DNA from: Avidesulfovibrio sp964369685
Lineage (GTDB): Bacteria; Desulfobacterota; Desulfovibrionia; Desulfovibrionales; Desulfovibrionaceae
Direction of reading: 5' to 3'
DNA length: 39,091 bases
Assembly: GCA_964369685.1 (NCBI GenBank)
Contig: CAYJFB010000021.1
Location: 1-39,091 of the forward strand
Program-made: the position numbers and the translations under genes
Part shown: positions 1 through 8,205 of the stretch, piece after piece
Position numbering within the stretch: position 1 is the stretch's first letter
Layout of the letters: the number at the start of each line of letters is the position of its first letter
The notes under the pieces: generated by a model
Seen by the model: only the letters and a program-made list of their open reading frames with translations
Database searches by the model: none
What the model was told of the DNA's origin: nothing

Positions 1-156
1 ACACATATTTTTTTACGGTAATTTTATTGGTATTCGTTATTTGTCAAAAACTCATACCGTATTTTCCCTTATGGTGTTTTTTTGGTTAAAAGTCTGTAAG
101 GTAATAGTCAGTTGTTATATATAAAGCTATTATCATAGACGGATAGCAAAATGTAA

Positions 157-193
157 CTTACTCGCAAGTGGTTATCGTCCACTCACGAGTAAG
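157..193 (-). terminator. Stem-loop downstream of the rhodanese gene
   Basis: Two 15-nt arms (157-171 and 179-193) match at 13 of 15 positions around a 7-nt loop. It lies 10 nt past the stop codon of the minus-strand rhodanese gene, where a terminator would be expected. The T-tract on the minus strand is weak, so termination is inferred from position. The rest of 1-203 is AT-rich with no gene that I can support. Confidence 0.4.
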
Positions 194-203
194 CACGAAA
201 TGG

Positions 204-728
204 TTATCCGCGAGGCTTTTTATTCCATGGCATTTTTGAGAGTAGAATACCAAGGCCACAAAATCCGGATACGCCTGAAAAAATAAGTCCTGCACCAACA
301 AAGCCAGCAAGCCATAGGAGCGGAGGCCAGAAAAAGCTTCCCAAGACGCCCAACAATATTATACATCCTGCGGAGATGAAAATTTGGCGTTCAAGGGATA
401 TGACGGGGGCATTGCCTGTTCGTAAGGGAAGTTCGGCTTTTTGCCATGCGATAATGCCGCCATCAAGCATGTACGCATCGGTAAATAAGCCTTCTAAGGT
501 GCTCGTGGCATTTTCTACACGCGACCCAGATCTGCATACAAAAATGATGTCGATATGCTGTCCTTCCTGCATTGCAAGATTTTGTAGTCCCACCACAGGC
601 AAAGGGGCAAGCAAGGAACCTTCAATGGACATTTGCGCAAATTCTTCTGTCGATCGTATATCAATAAAACGCACCGTGCCCTCCATAAAGCGCCGATGTG
701 CTTCTTGAGGTGAAATTTTCTTCAGCAT
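204..728 (-). CDS. Rhodanese-domain inner-membrane protein (YgaP-like)
   Basis: The 174-residue product has an N-terminal rhodanese domain (about residues 5-105) and a C-terminal DUF2892-like membrane part. The active-site loop reads CRSGSR, with the cysteine expected to carry the persulfide. Two hydrophobic stretches follow (about residues 117-135 and 138-162), rich in Gly and Trp, as in E. coli YgaP. Rhodaneses move sulfane sulfur; the membrane form is likely a cytoplasm-facing sulfurtransferase, substrate unknown. The start is set by a GGAGG motif about 7 nt upstream. The gene appears monocistronic, with a hairpin after the stop and no close upstream partner. Confidence 0.85.
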   Translation of the reverse strand: MLKKISPQEAHRRFMEGTVRFIDIRSTEEFAQMSIEGSLLAPLPVVGLQNLAMQEGQHIDIIFVCRSGSRVENATSTLEGLFTDAYMLDGGIIAWQKAELPLRTGNAPVISLERQIFISAGCIILLGVLGSFFWPPLLWLAGFVGAGLIFSGVSGFCGLGILLSKMPWNKKPRG

Positions 729-810
729 AAAACCTCCAGAGTAAAAAAATTATGTGGATTTTCAGTAAGAAGCATATTTGTCACAATTGAGTGCCTCTTT
801 GTTGTAAGAT

Positions 811-3771
811 TTACTCTTTGCTTAAGAGAGTTCTGTCAGTCGAAAAATTCATATCTGAAAAAATAATATCCAACACTTCTGCATCTTCAACTGGATTTAA
901 CATCCATATATTTTTTATAAAATCTTCATAATTCAGATGAGAAACAGACTCTAAATCAACATTTTGTTTACGCTGTATGAAGGGGGCTGTGCGCCAAAGG
1001 ATTGTTTGTCGTGTTTCTTGATTCATTAGTGTGCAGTAAGAGATGTTTGGATAGCTATTGTGAATCGTAAAAATTGTCTTAAACCCATGCTCTCGATTTG
1101 TTTCATTTTCAGAAAAATGGAGATTTGTTTGTTCCTTTGCTTGCGAAAATATGTTCGTAAACAGTGACGTTGGTGCTGTATTATCAATAATCCAGATAGT
1201 TTTTTCATGGCTATATGGCAATGTGTTTTCAAAATCGCGCAATGTTTGCACAAAATTTTGTGATGCATGGATATAGATCATGTCAAAGTTAAAAGAACGA
1301 TCATGATATTTTTCTTGCCATATTGCGGCACGTTGTTGAAGGTGTTCAAAAAATTTTTCCGATGTTTCTTTATATACAACGCAGTGTTCATTATTGTTTA
1401 TTTTTGTCATCCTCTCCAAAGAACAATTTGGATCAACACCCACTTTATAAGGTACGTCGATATATGAAAAAGTTTCTCCTTGAGAAAAACCTACTTCAAG
1501 ATAGGTCGTGGTGTAAAACAAATCGATATATGATTGAAGGCGTTTACAGATTGAGGTAGAGCGTTTTTCAAAAAAAACTGACAATGTGAGCTTGTCAAGC
1601 GTTTTATAGAGTTTTTTTATTCTGTACTGTTCCAATTCTTGTTTACGTACAATGTTATAAGGTTCTGTCGCAACAGCCTTACGTGCACAATCAATCGCTT
1701 TGTCAATATTTTCTTCTGCATCATGTATGGCTGCAAATTGTGCATAGGGTTCACTCCAAAAAGGATTCATATGCAGAGCGGTTGTCATCACTTCTATCGC
1801 TGACGTGTAATCTTTATTTTTTCGTAGGTAGGTTGCGAGGTGTGCTTTACACACAAAATTACGAGGTTCTGTTTCCACGGCTTTGTAGGCATACTCAATG
1901 GCTTTGTTTAATGCGCCTTTTGCGGCATAAATACAAGCGTTTTGAGCATATTGTTCGGCTTGACGGGGATTTTGTTGCATAGCCTTTGCCAAAAGCGTGA
2001 TGGCGCCTGCATCGTCACCTTGTTGACGCAAATACTCTGCCAATTGTTCTTGTATTACAAGGTTGTGTGGTGCCATACTTATGGCTTTTTGGACACAAAC
2101 AATGGCTTTATCAAGTGCGCCTTGTGCTGCATGTACAGCGGCAAGTTGCGCATAGCCGTTTTCCCAAGTTGGATGTTCTTTGAGTGTTGCAGTGATCATT
2201 TTTTGGCATGTGATATAGTTTTTATTTTTGAGTAGATAGCCTATGAGTTCCGTTTTACATTTTATGCTGTACGGTTCTCTTTCAACGGCTTGTTGTGCAC
2301 AGGCTATGGCACTGTCTAAATCATGCTGTGCAGCAAAAATAAATGCCATTTTTAGTAACGGTTTACTCCATTGCGGATACAAACGCATGAGTTTTTTTTG
2401 TAATTCCATAGCTTGTTTAAGATTGCCCGCAATTAAATACAGTTTTGTTAATGCTTTATAACTGTCCATGTCCTTTGTATTTTTTTTGATACGTTCTTGT
2501 AAATTGTGTATTTCGTATTGATGTTTTTCAATTGGTGCGGTTATGTTCAAATTGTTTTGAATTTGGTATTGTTGTACTGTTTCAAAAAAATCATGATACA
2601 TGAATTCACTGAGCATGTCTTTTTTTTTCAAAAATATAAATAGGTTGTATGCTGCTTTGTATTTTTTTTGTAAATAGAAAAATTTTGCATAAAAAAATAT
2701 TTTTAGGGCTTTATTTAAAGACGGCAACGGGTCACGATACGATGCAGGGAGACGTATATCGTGTTCTGACAATTTTTCAGGCTTAGTAAATAGTTTGGGG
2801 TACAAATCCAAAGAAGTTGTAAAATTGTTTGTCTTATTAAGTGCTTCTTCAATGATATCCAGGTCTAAAGTAAACAGTGCGTTTGCTGCACAGCCGTCTG
2901 AATGAAGTACATTTTGAGGTACATTAAATAAAAAATAGTTGTTAGATGTAAGATTTGCGATACGATTGTATGTTTCGCTGTGTCCTCGGGGAATTACGAT
3001 CACTCGTGTTTGTAAATGTTTTGTTAAAAGTAAAGAATGTTGTGCGGAACCGCCAATCATGAAGCAGACTTTGGCTGAACTTAAAAGTTTGAGTTTGTGT
3101 GCCACAGAAAGTTCTTCAGGATACACGATGTGCCAACCGTGTTTTTTGAGTAGCTTTTCAAGCTGTTCTTCGTTGGTACATCCTCTAATTTTTGAACGTG
3201 AAAAATAGACATATTTTTCACGTGGGGTGCTACATTGGTAATATCCTAAAAAATCAACATGTTGATGGTGAATATATTTATACAAATCTGATCCGGGCTC
3301 GGGAAAATGCACTTTTGCAAAACGTGTCGGTTCAGTGAGAAAGATGTGTTTATTACGAATACCCAGTGCTTGAAAGAGTTCACTTTGCCATGCTTTGAAT
3401 TGTGACGGCGTGTGCTCAAATCCATGTACGCCTGCCCAAACTATTGGTAAATCACACTGTTTTGTATACCACAAACCACGCAGATTTTCTAAAAGAAAAT
3501 GTCCCCAATGCATAAAAAAAATACCGCCGTAAATGACTTCTTGTGTAGAAATATGCCACGCATTCACATACGGTAATTGAAAAAAACGTTCATCATTGAC
3601 AAGTAAACGGCGCACTTGTGAAAGAGGCTTTTTGTCGGCATATGCACCCAAGCCATAAACACTTGTCGGCTTTGTGACATGACCAAGCATGGGCAAGAGC
3701 GTCACGTCAGCAAGTATATCGCATTGTAGTGGGGGAATGGACTGTGTGTCTATTGGCTTTGTGTTAAACAT
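811..3771 (-). CDS. GT61-like glycosyltransferase / TPR / methyltransferase-like protein
   Basis: The 986-residue protein has three parts. Residues 1-300 resemble GT61/DUF563 glycosyltransferases, with HWGHFLLENL at 88-97 and a GGSAQHSLLL stretch at 240-249 followed by VIVIPRG. Residues about 440-705 are tandem TPR repeats of roughly 34 residues with conserved Ala and Pro positions. Residues about 755-915 resemble a Rossmann SAM-dependent methyltransferase, starting with YLEVGFSQG and a VGVDPN strand end. No signal peptide or membrane segment is seen, so it is probably cytosolic and acts on a surface glycan or glycoprotein. The acceptor cannot be read from the sequence. An AAGGAA motif precedes the start. 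Long A/T homopolymers in the coding strand make it more AT-rich than neighbouring housekeeping genes. Confidence 0.7.
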   Translation of the reverse strand: MFNTKPIDTQSIPPLQCDILADVTLLPMLGHVTKPTSVYGLGAYADKKPLSQVRRLLVNDERFFQLPYVNAWHISTQEVIYGGIFFMHWGHFLLENLRGLWYTKQCDLPIVWAGVHGFEHTPSQFKAWQSELFQALGIRNKHIFLTEPTRFAKVHFPEPGSDLYKYIHHQHVDFLGYYQCSTPREKYVYFSRSKIRGCTNEEQLEKLLKKHGWHIVYPEELSVAHKLKLLSSAKVCFMIGGSAQHSLLLTKHLQTRVIVIPRGHSETYNRIANLTSNNYFLFNVPQNVLHSDGCAANALFTLDLDIIEEALNKTNNFTTSLDLYPKLFTKPEKLSEHDIRLPASYRDPLPSLNKALKIFFYAKFFYLQKKYKAAYNLFIFLKKKDMLSEFMYHDFFETVQQYQIQNNLNITAPIEKHQYEIHNLQERIKKNTKDMDSYKALTKLYLIAGNLKQAMELQKKLMRLYPQWSKPLLKMAFIFAAQHDLDSAIACAQQAVEREPYSIKCKTELIGYLLKNKNYITCQKMITATLKEHPTWENGYAQLAAVHAAQGALDKAIVCVQKAISMAPHNLVIQEQLAEYLRQQGDDAGAITLLAKAMQQNPRQAEQYAQNACIYAAKGALNKAIEYAYKAVETEPRNFVCKAHLATYLRKNKDYTSAIEVMTTALHMNPFWSEPYAQFAAIHDAEENIDKAIDCARKAVATEPYNIVRKQELEQYRIKKLYKTLDKLTLSVFFEKRSTSICKRLQSYIDLFYTTTYLEVGFSQGETFSYIDVPYKVGVDPNCSLERMTKINNNEHCVVYKETSEKFFEHLQQRAAIWQEKYHDRSFNFDMIYIHASQNFVQTLRDFENTLPYSHEKTIWIIDNTAPTSLFTNIFSQAKEQTNLHFSENETNREHGFKTIFTIHNSYPNISYCTLMNQETRQTILWRTAPFIQRKQNVDLESVSHLNYEDFIKNIWMLNPVEDAEVLDIIFSDMNFSTDRTLLSKE

Positions 3772-3868
3772 TGGAATGTTGTTCCTTATGGAGTGTCGGC
3801 GCAGGATTAAACGAGAGTACCTCTGAGAGCTTTGTTATCTCAAATTTTATACAATAAGACACTCGTTC

Positions 3869-4648
3869 TTATATAATACGGAGTTGTACTTTTTTTCGTT
3901 CAGGAATACGTGGATATGTGAAAGAGGGATAACCAAGCATCAATCCGGCATGAATTGTCAAGTCTTCGGGAAGTTCCAAAGACGGTATAGCATTATGTTG
4001 TACGGCAGAAATAACAAAGCCCGTCCAACATGTACCGACATGTCGTGCATGTAATGCCAATTCCAAATAAGAAAGTGCTGCTGAGGCATCATGAACACCC
4101 CAAATCCATGTTTTTGGCGTACAAGCAAAGATAACCTGTGAAGCACCGCGCAAGATGGGTTCTCCGCCTTGTTCATAAAAATCAATGATTGGTAAAAAAC
4201 GCTTATCTTTTGATTCACGCAACCATTCTATAGTCTCATGAATGATTAACTGTACTTTTTGAGCATCTTCAATCAACAGCCAAGTGACAAATTGTTGATT
4301 GCTGGCTGTCGGTGCATAGTTGGCATGTTCCAGCGCTTCACACAATACGCTGTGCGGTACACGTTCGTCAGTGTAAGTTCGTATAGAACGCCTGCCTTGA
4401 AACAACGCAATTTGTTGTTCTTCATTCATTTCAATGTTGATATTCGGAGACAGCTTTTCAGGATTCTTGTTATCAAGAAGAACAGCACCGCGAGGACACG
4501 CCGCAACACAATGACCACAACGAATACATGGTTTTGCTGATGGACAGCGTGCTTTTTCTCCTTTTGACCATATAAATAAACGTAATGGACAAACAGCAGC
4601 ACAGCGTCCGCAACTGATACATGTGTTTTCAAGAATCTCAATAGACAT
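3869..4648 (-). CDS. Ferredoxin-nitroreductase fusion
   Basis: The 259-residue protein joins two 4Fe-4S motifs to a nitroreductase domain. Cys10, 13, 16 and 20 form the first CxxCxxCxxxC motif, and Cys41, 44, 47 and 51 the second. The nitroreductase part starts near residue 80 with RRSIRTYTDERV, the usual FMN phosphate-binding start, and has an APTASNQQ motif after it. Such proteins pass electrons from ferredoxin-like clusters to FMN; the physiological acceptor is unknown. I chose the ATG at 4648 because an AAGGAG motif lies about 7 nt upstream; an in-frame ATG 33 nt earlier lacks one. A strong hairpin separates it from the tRNA gene upstream. Confidence 0.88.
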   Translation of the reverse strand: MSIEILENTCISCGRCAAVCPLRLFIWSKGEKARCPSAKPCIRCGHCVAACPRGAVLLDNKNPEKLSPNINIEMNEEQQIALFQGRRSIRTYTDERVPHSVLCEALEHANYAPTASNQQFVTWLLIEDAQKVQLIIHETIEWLRESKDKRFLPIIDFYEQGGEPILRGASQVIFACTPKTWIWGVHDASAALSYLELALHARHVGTCWTGFVISAVQHNAIPSLELPEDLTIHAGLMLGYPSFTYPRIPERKKVQLRII

Positions 4649-4683
4649 GGTTTTCTCCTTTGTGTGGGGAATGTGCCACAAAT

Positions 4684-4718
4684 AAAAAAAAGCCTGTATG
4701 TTTCATACAGGCTTTTTT
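4684..4718. terminator. Bidirectional rho-independent terminator
   Basis: A perfect 10-bp stem (4691-4700 with 4704-4713) closes on a TTT loop, with an A-run on the left and a T-run on the right, so it can work on either strand. It sits just past the 3' end of the minus-strand tRNA-Leu. Since it precedes the nitroreductase gene on the same strand, it should separate the two transcripts. Confidence 0.85.
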
Positions 4719-4730
4719 GTTGTTTTTTTA

Positions 4731-4815
4731 TGGTGCCCAAGGCGGGACTCGAACCCGCACAGCATTCGCCACTACCCCCTCAAGATAGCGTGTCTACCAG
4801 TTCCACCACCTGGGC
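4731..4815 (-). tRNA. tRNA-Leu (anticodon GAG)
   Basis: The minus strand folds as a class II tRNA. The acceptor stem pairs GCCCAGG with CTTGGGC (one G-T pair), followed by A and an encoded CCA end. The D-arm contains GGTGGAACTGGTAGAC. The anticodon arm CTATC-TTGAGGG-GGTAG presents GAG. The T-arm contains GGTTCGAGTCC. The extra arm between the anticodon and T arms is typical of tRNA-Leu. The 85-nt length fits the family. Confidence 0.95.
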
Positions 4816-4824
4816 ACGAAGAAT

Positions 4825-4853
4825 CTTTTACGGAAATTTGTAGAGGTTGGCAA
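4825..4853 (-). promoter_or_regulatory. Candidate sigma70 promoter of tRNA-Leu
   Basis: On the minus strand TTGCCA (4853-4848) and TAAAAG (4830-4825) are separated by exactly 17 nt. The predicted start would leave only a few leader nucleotides before the tRNA 5' end, which is short but possible. Confidence 0.5.
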
Positions 4854-4919
4854 GTGTTTTTTTTGTATTATTTGCTATTTTTTTTATATTTGTATAAAAC
4901 ATACTGTAATAGCTTGTTT

Positions 4920-5597
4920 TTATATTTCATGACACCACCAAATGGCTTTACCTAAAATGCGAATCGATCCGGCCAAATCACCGCGCATATCAACTTCAAT
5001 GGGATCATAGCGTTCATTTAAGCTACGTAAAATCAGTTTATGACCGGGAAAGGTGTCGAGTTGTTTTATATAAATTTCATCATCAATCCCTACAGCAAAG
5101 ATGGTATGTGGAACAAAATCTGTTTTACCTTGATCGATTAAAACGAGATCATTATGTTGAATGAGCGGTTCCATGCTGTCCCCGGAAACGCGCATCAGCA
5201 CCATATCTTTGGGATTGCCTTTTTTGCTCAACCAGTCTTGACGAAAAGCAAAATGTGAAAGGACATCTCCTTGTGTTTCAAGGCTTCCTCCTCCTGCAGA
5301 AAGGCGTGCAGCAACGAGCGGTATAAAAGTAATATTGTTTCGAGACGTGTCATCGAATGCTGAACAAGAACGGGTTGAGTTTTTTGCAGCATTATCAAAC
5401 AAAAGCCAATCAAGAGAAATAGAGCCACGGACGGCTGCACGAACAAGCCAACTTTCAGGAATTTTATTTTTTCGTTTTGCTTGGCTGATAGCTTGAGCCG
5501 ACACGCCAAGCCATGTTGCCAATTGTACATCTTTGTCAAAGGCAAGATGTGTAAGAAGACAATTTAAAACGTTCTCAGCGGAACGAAGTGTTTTCAT
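4920..5597 (-). CDS. LexA/CI-like S24 family repressor
   Basis: The 225-residue protein has an N-terminal helix-turn-helix of the phage CI-repressor type (about residues 25-50, including GVSAQAISQAKR) and a C-terminal S24 peptidase/dimerisation domain. The predicted catalytic serine is Ser141 in SGDSMEP and the lysine is Lys178 in IYIKQL. An Ala101-Gly102 pair just ahead of the peptidase domain is a plausible self-cleavage site. It could be a damage-responsive or housekeeping repressor; no phage genes surround it. A GAGG motif lies about 7 nt before the start. It is divergent from the malic enzyme gene across 387 nt of AT-rich DNA, which contains an inverted repeat that could serve as an operator. 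Confidence 0.85.
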   Translation of the reverse strand: MKTLRSAENVLNCLLTHLAFDKDVQLATWLGVSAQAISQAKRKNKIPESWLVRAAVRGSISLDWLLFDNAAKNSTRSCSAFDDTSRNNITFIPLVAARLSAGGGSLETQGDVLSHFAFRQDWLSKKGNPKDMVLMRVSGDSMEPLIQHNDLVLIDQGKTDFVPHTIFAVGIDDEIYIKQLDTFPGHKLILRSLNERYDPIEVDMRGDLAGSIRILGKAIWWCHEI

Positions 5598-5984
5598 TGA
5601 ACAACCTCACAATATAGATATGATTCATTATATGTTTTATCTATCATAGTGTTCTTGAAAAATCAATTAAAAATAAATAAAAAGATAATTAATATATATA
5701 TTATTGTGTTTTTATATATATTTTTTATTTTTCGCACAATAAATTTATTCTATATAGTTTTTTACTTAAAAAGAATTTTATTACTTTACAATTTCTATTT
5801 TTGATATTTTTTGCCTGCATAGTTTTTTATTGAGTCAATAATGACATAATGATGGTATTGGCATAGAAATTTCTTATGTTTTATAATTTGACATGGCTGT
5901 CCTTTTCTTTCTAGACTGTGTTTTTAACGCATGAATGATGCCTATTTTATCATAAACCAACTTGTCATTGGAGGAGATCAACAC
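5598..5984. other. Divergent intergenic region, S24 repressor / malic enzyme
   Basis: This is extremely AT-rich DNA with no supportable gene. It must hold promoters for the two divergent genes. I see one inverted repeat close to the repressor start (5614-5644) and no other clear signal. Confidence 0.5.
5614..5644. promoter_or_regulatory. Inverted repeat, possible repressor operator
   Basis: ATAGATA (5614-5620) and TATCTAT (5638-5644) form 7-bp arms with a 17-nt spacer, 17 nt upstream of the repressor start codon. The position suits autoregulation, but in such AT-rich DNA it could be chance. Confidence 0.3.
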
Positions 5985-7292
5985 ATGGCTCTCTATACAA
6001 AAGAGGAAGCATTGGCCTATCACACTATACCCCGTCCCGGGAAAACAGAAGTTTTGCCTACAAAATCTTGTGCCACGCAAAAAGAACTTTCGATGGCGTA
6101 TTCTCCCGGCGTTGCGGAAGCGTGTCGTGCTATTCATGCTGATGAAAGCCTTGTGGATGTCTATACGGGACGTGGCAATCTTGTTGCTGTTGTGTCGAAT
6201 GGTACGGCGGTGTTGGGATTGGGAAATATCGGTCCCAAAGCGGGTAAACCGGTTATGGAAGGCAAGGGGGTGCTTTTTAAATTTTTTGCTGATGTTGATG
6301 TCTTTGATATTAATCTTGCCGAAAATGATCCATATAAACTGTGTGATATTATCCGAGCCTTGGAACCGACTTTTGGCGGTATTAATTTAGAAGACATTAA
6401 GGCACCGGAATGTTTTTTTCTTGAAAAAACATTGCGCGAAGAAATGAATATTCCGGTTTTTCACGATGATCAACACGGCACAGCGGTGATTTCCGGTGCA
6501 GGTTTAATCAATGCCTGTGAAATTACAGGACGTAACATTGCCGATTGTAAAGTGGTTGTTTCTGGAGCCGGTGCTGCGGCTATTGCGTGCAGCCATTTTT
6601 ATATGTCTTTGGGTGTGCAACGTGAAAACATCTATATGTTTGACACAAAAGGTTTGATTCATGAAAAACGTACTGATTTGAATGAATATAAAGTGTCATT
6701 CGCACAAAAAGAGTTTTGTTCGCTTGAAGATGCCTTGTGCGGTGCAGATGTGTTTCTTGGATTGTCTGTGAAAGATTTATTGAGTAAAGATATGGTGAAG
6801 AGTATGGCAAAGCAGCCTATTCTTTTTGCCTGCGCAAACCCTGATCCGGAAATCAGCTATGAAGCCGCAAAGGACGCTGTACCCGATTGTATTATGGCAA
6901 CAGGACGCAGTGATTATCCGAATCAAATAAATAATGTGTCTTGTTTTCCTTTTCTTTTTCGCGGTGCTTTGGATGTTGGAGCTTCACAAATTACTGAATC
7001 TATGAAAGTTGCGGCAGCCACATCGTTAGCTGCCTTGGCTAAGGAACCGATACCGAATTCGGTTGTAGAAGCATATGGCGGGAAAACATTCTCATTTGGT
7101 TTGGATTATATCATTCCCAAGCCGCTGGATCCGCGGATCATTGAATGGGAAACGCCCGCTGTGGCACAAGCGGCCATGGATGCAGGGGTTGCGAAACGGC
7201 CTATTCAGGATATGGCCGTATATCGTCAAACCTTGATCAATCGCATCAACGCGTGTCGTCAACGCAGTCAAAATCTTATAGATAGTTATTAA
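5985..7292 (+). CDS. maeB: Malic enzyme (NAD(P)-dependent)
   Basis: The 435-residue protein matches the short bacterial malic enzymes that lack the phosphotransacetylase domain of long MaeB. It oxidatively decarboxylates malate to pyruvate in the cytosol. Visible motifs are YSPGVAE (39-45), a GLGNIGP stretch, NLEDIKAPECF (124-134, acidic metal-binding residues), HDDQHGTA (150-157) and a SGAGAAA Rossmann loop near 183-189. The ATG at 5985 is preceded by TGGAGGAGA with good spacing; an in-frame ATG at 5931 has no such site. The cofactor preference cannot be read with certainty. A pseudoknot-capable sequence follows the stop. Confidence 0.93.
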   Translation: MALYTKEEALAYHTIPRPGKTEVLPTKSCATQKELSMAYSPGVAEACRAIHADESLVDVYTGRGNLVAVVSNGTAVLGLGNIGPKAGKPVMEGKGVLFKFFADVDVFDINLAENDPYKLCDIIRALEPTFGGINLEDIKAPECFFLEKTLREEMNIPVFHDDQHGTAVISGAGLINACEITGRNIADCKVVVSGAGAAAIACSHFYMSLGVQRENIYMFDTKGLIHEKRTDLNEYKVSFAQKEFCSLEDALCGADVFLGLSVKDLLSKDMVKSMAKQPILFACANPDPEISYEAAKDAVPDCIMATGRSDYPNQINNVSCFPFLFRGALDVGASQITESMKVAAATSLAALAKEPIPNSVVEAYGGKTFSFGLDYIIPKPLDPRIIEWETPAVAQAAMDAGVAKRPIQDMAVYRQTLINRINACRQRSQNLIDSY

Positions 7293-7313
7293 TATTTATT
7301 GTTTTCTTTTTTT

Positions 7314-7369
7314 CTGGGTGAGGAAGGATCCTACAAAAACGATACTTCCCCCAGGAAAAAATATCGTTT
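7314..7369 (+). other. Candidate H-type RNA pseudoknot after maeB
   Basis: Stem 1 pairs 7314-7326 (CTGGG, TGA bulge, GGAAG) with 7345-7354 (CTTCCCCCAG), 10 bp. Stem 2 pairs AAACGATA (7337-7344) with TATCGTTT (7362-7369), 8 bp. The stems interleave with no nucleotide between stem 2's first strand and stem 1's second strand, and loop 3 is GAAAAAA. It lies 22 nt past the malic enzyme stop codon, and a six-T run follows at 7377-7382. Confidence 0.45.
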
Positions 7370-7446
7370 GTCCCTATTTTTTCCACGACAATCATGACAC
7401 GTTTGCAATACACAATAATAATCTTTGTATATTGTCAAGAAGGTTA

Positions 7447-8013
7447 TTATTGTAAAGCGCGGCTGACAAAATTGATTGCTTCGTCATACAGTTTAGGTGG
7501 TGCGTAAGGGGTTAATACTCGAGTACGGTTGACGCCAACCATTAAGGCAATAATCACTTGTGCCGTTTGCGTCACAGACAAAGGCGGGATGGATCCATCA
7601 GCAATGCCTCGTTGCAACTGTTTTTCTAATTCTGCATGAACCTCATGAAATTTGTTGTTCATGACTTCACGATCGTCGCCGGTTTTCATGTCGCTATATG
7701 GTGAACAGCGTACCAAAACAAGCCAGTTGCTTTGCGGATCAATCGAAAAATCAAGATATGCCTTACAAAAGAAAAGGCTGGCTTCATAACCGTTTTTGCC
7801 TTGTTCGGTTGCTGTTTTTAATACGGCCAAAAAATTTTCTAAAACATCAAGTCCTGCGGCGAGAAACAGTTTTTCTTTATTTCCATAATGATGAGTCAAA
7901 AGGCCTAAAGCCACTCCGGCGCGTTCAGAAATTTTTTTAAATGTTGTTTCTGCGTAACCGCATTCACCGAAAAGTTCTTTGGCTGCCAGTAAAAGTCGTT
8001 CTTTTTTTGTCAT
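7447..8013 (-). CDS. TetR/AcrR family transcriptional regulator
   Basis: The 188-residue protein has an N-terminal TetR-type helix-turn-helix (about residues 5-50, including AAKELFGECGYAETTFKKISERAGVA and the HHYGNKEKLF end) split here by the usual family pattern, then a helical ligand-binding domain with an unknown effector. I chose the ATG at 8013 because GGAG lies about 7 nt upstream; an earlier ATG 18 nt upstream lacks a site. No efflux or metabolic gene adjoins it closely, so its target is unclear; an inverted repeat upstream suggests autoregulation. It converges with maeB. Confidence 0.88.
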   Translation of the reverse strand: MTKKERLLLAAKELFGECGYAETTFKKISERAGVALGLLTHHYGNKEKLFLAAGLDVLENFLAVLKTATEQGKNGYEASLFFCKAYLDFSIDPQSNWLVLVRCSPYSDMKTGDDREVMNNKFHEVHAELEKQLQRGIADGSIPPLSVTQTAQVIIALMVGVNRTRVLTPYAPPKLYDEAINFVSRALQ

Positions 8014-8065
8014 GTTTTTCTCCATAAACAAACATTGATATGAGGGGGGAGAGCAAATAATAATT

Positions 8066-8091
8066 TTTCATATTCTAATAATAATATGAAA
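8066..8091. promoter_or_regulatory. Inverted repeat, possible TetR operator
   Basis: TTTCATATT (8066-8074) and AATATGAAA (8083-8091) are perfect 9-bp arms with an 8-nt spacer, about 53 nt upstream of the TetR gene start. The size and position fit a TetR-family autoregulatory operator. Confidence 0.45.
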
Positions 8092-8205
8092 TATCATTAA
8101 AAAAAACAGAAAAAACGTACTTGATGCCCCCCTGAGACATGACAGGCGAAAAGCCTCGTTAAGAAAAGTGAAAGTCTTTTCCTCAGTTACAATATGTATT
8201 TTGTA

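Noticed and set aside
4920..5597. Prophage remnant
   Set aside because: The S24 repressor is phage-like, but no integrase, structural or replication gene is nearby and the tRNA gene beside it shows no duplicated end.
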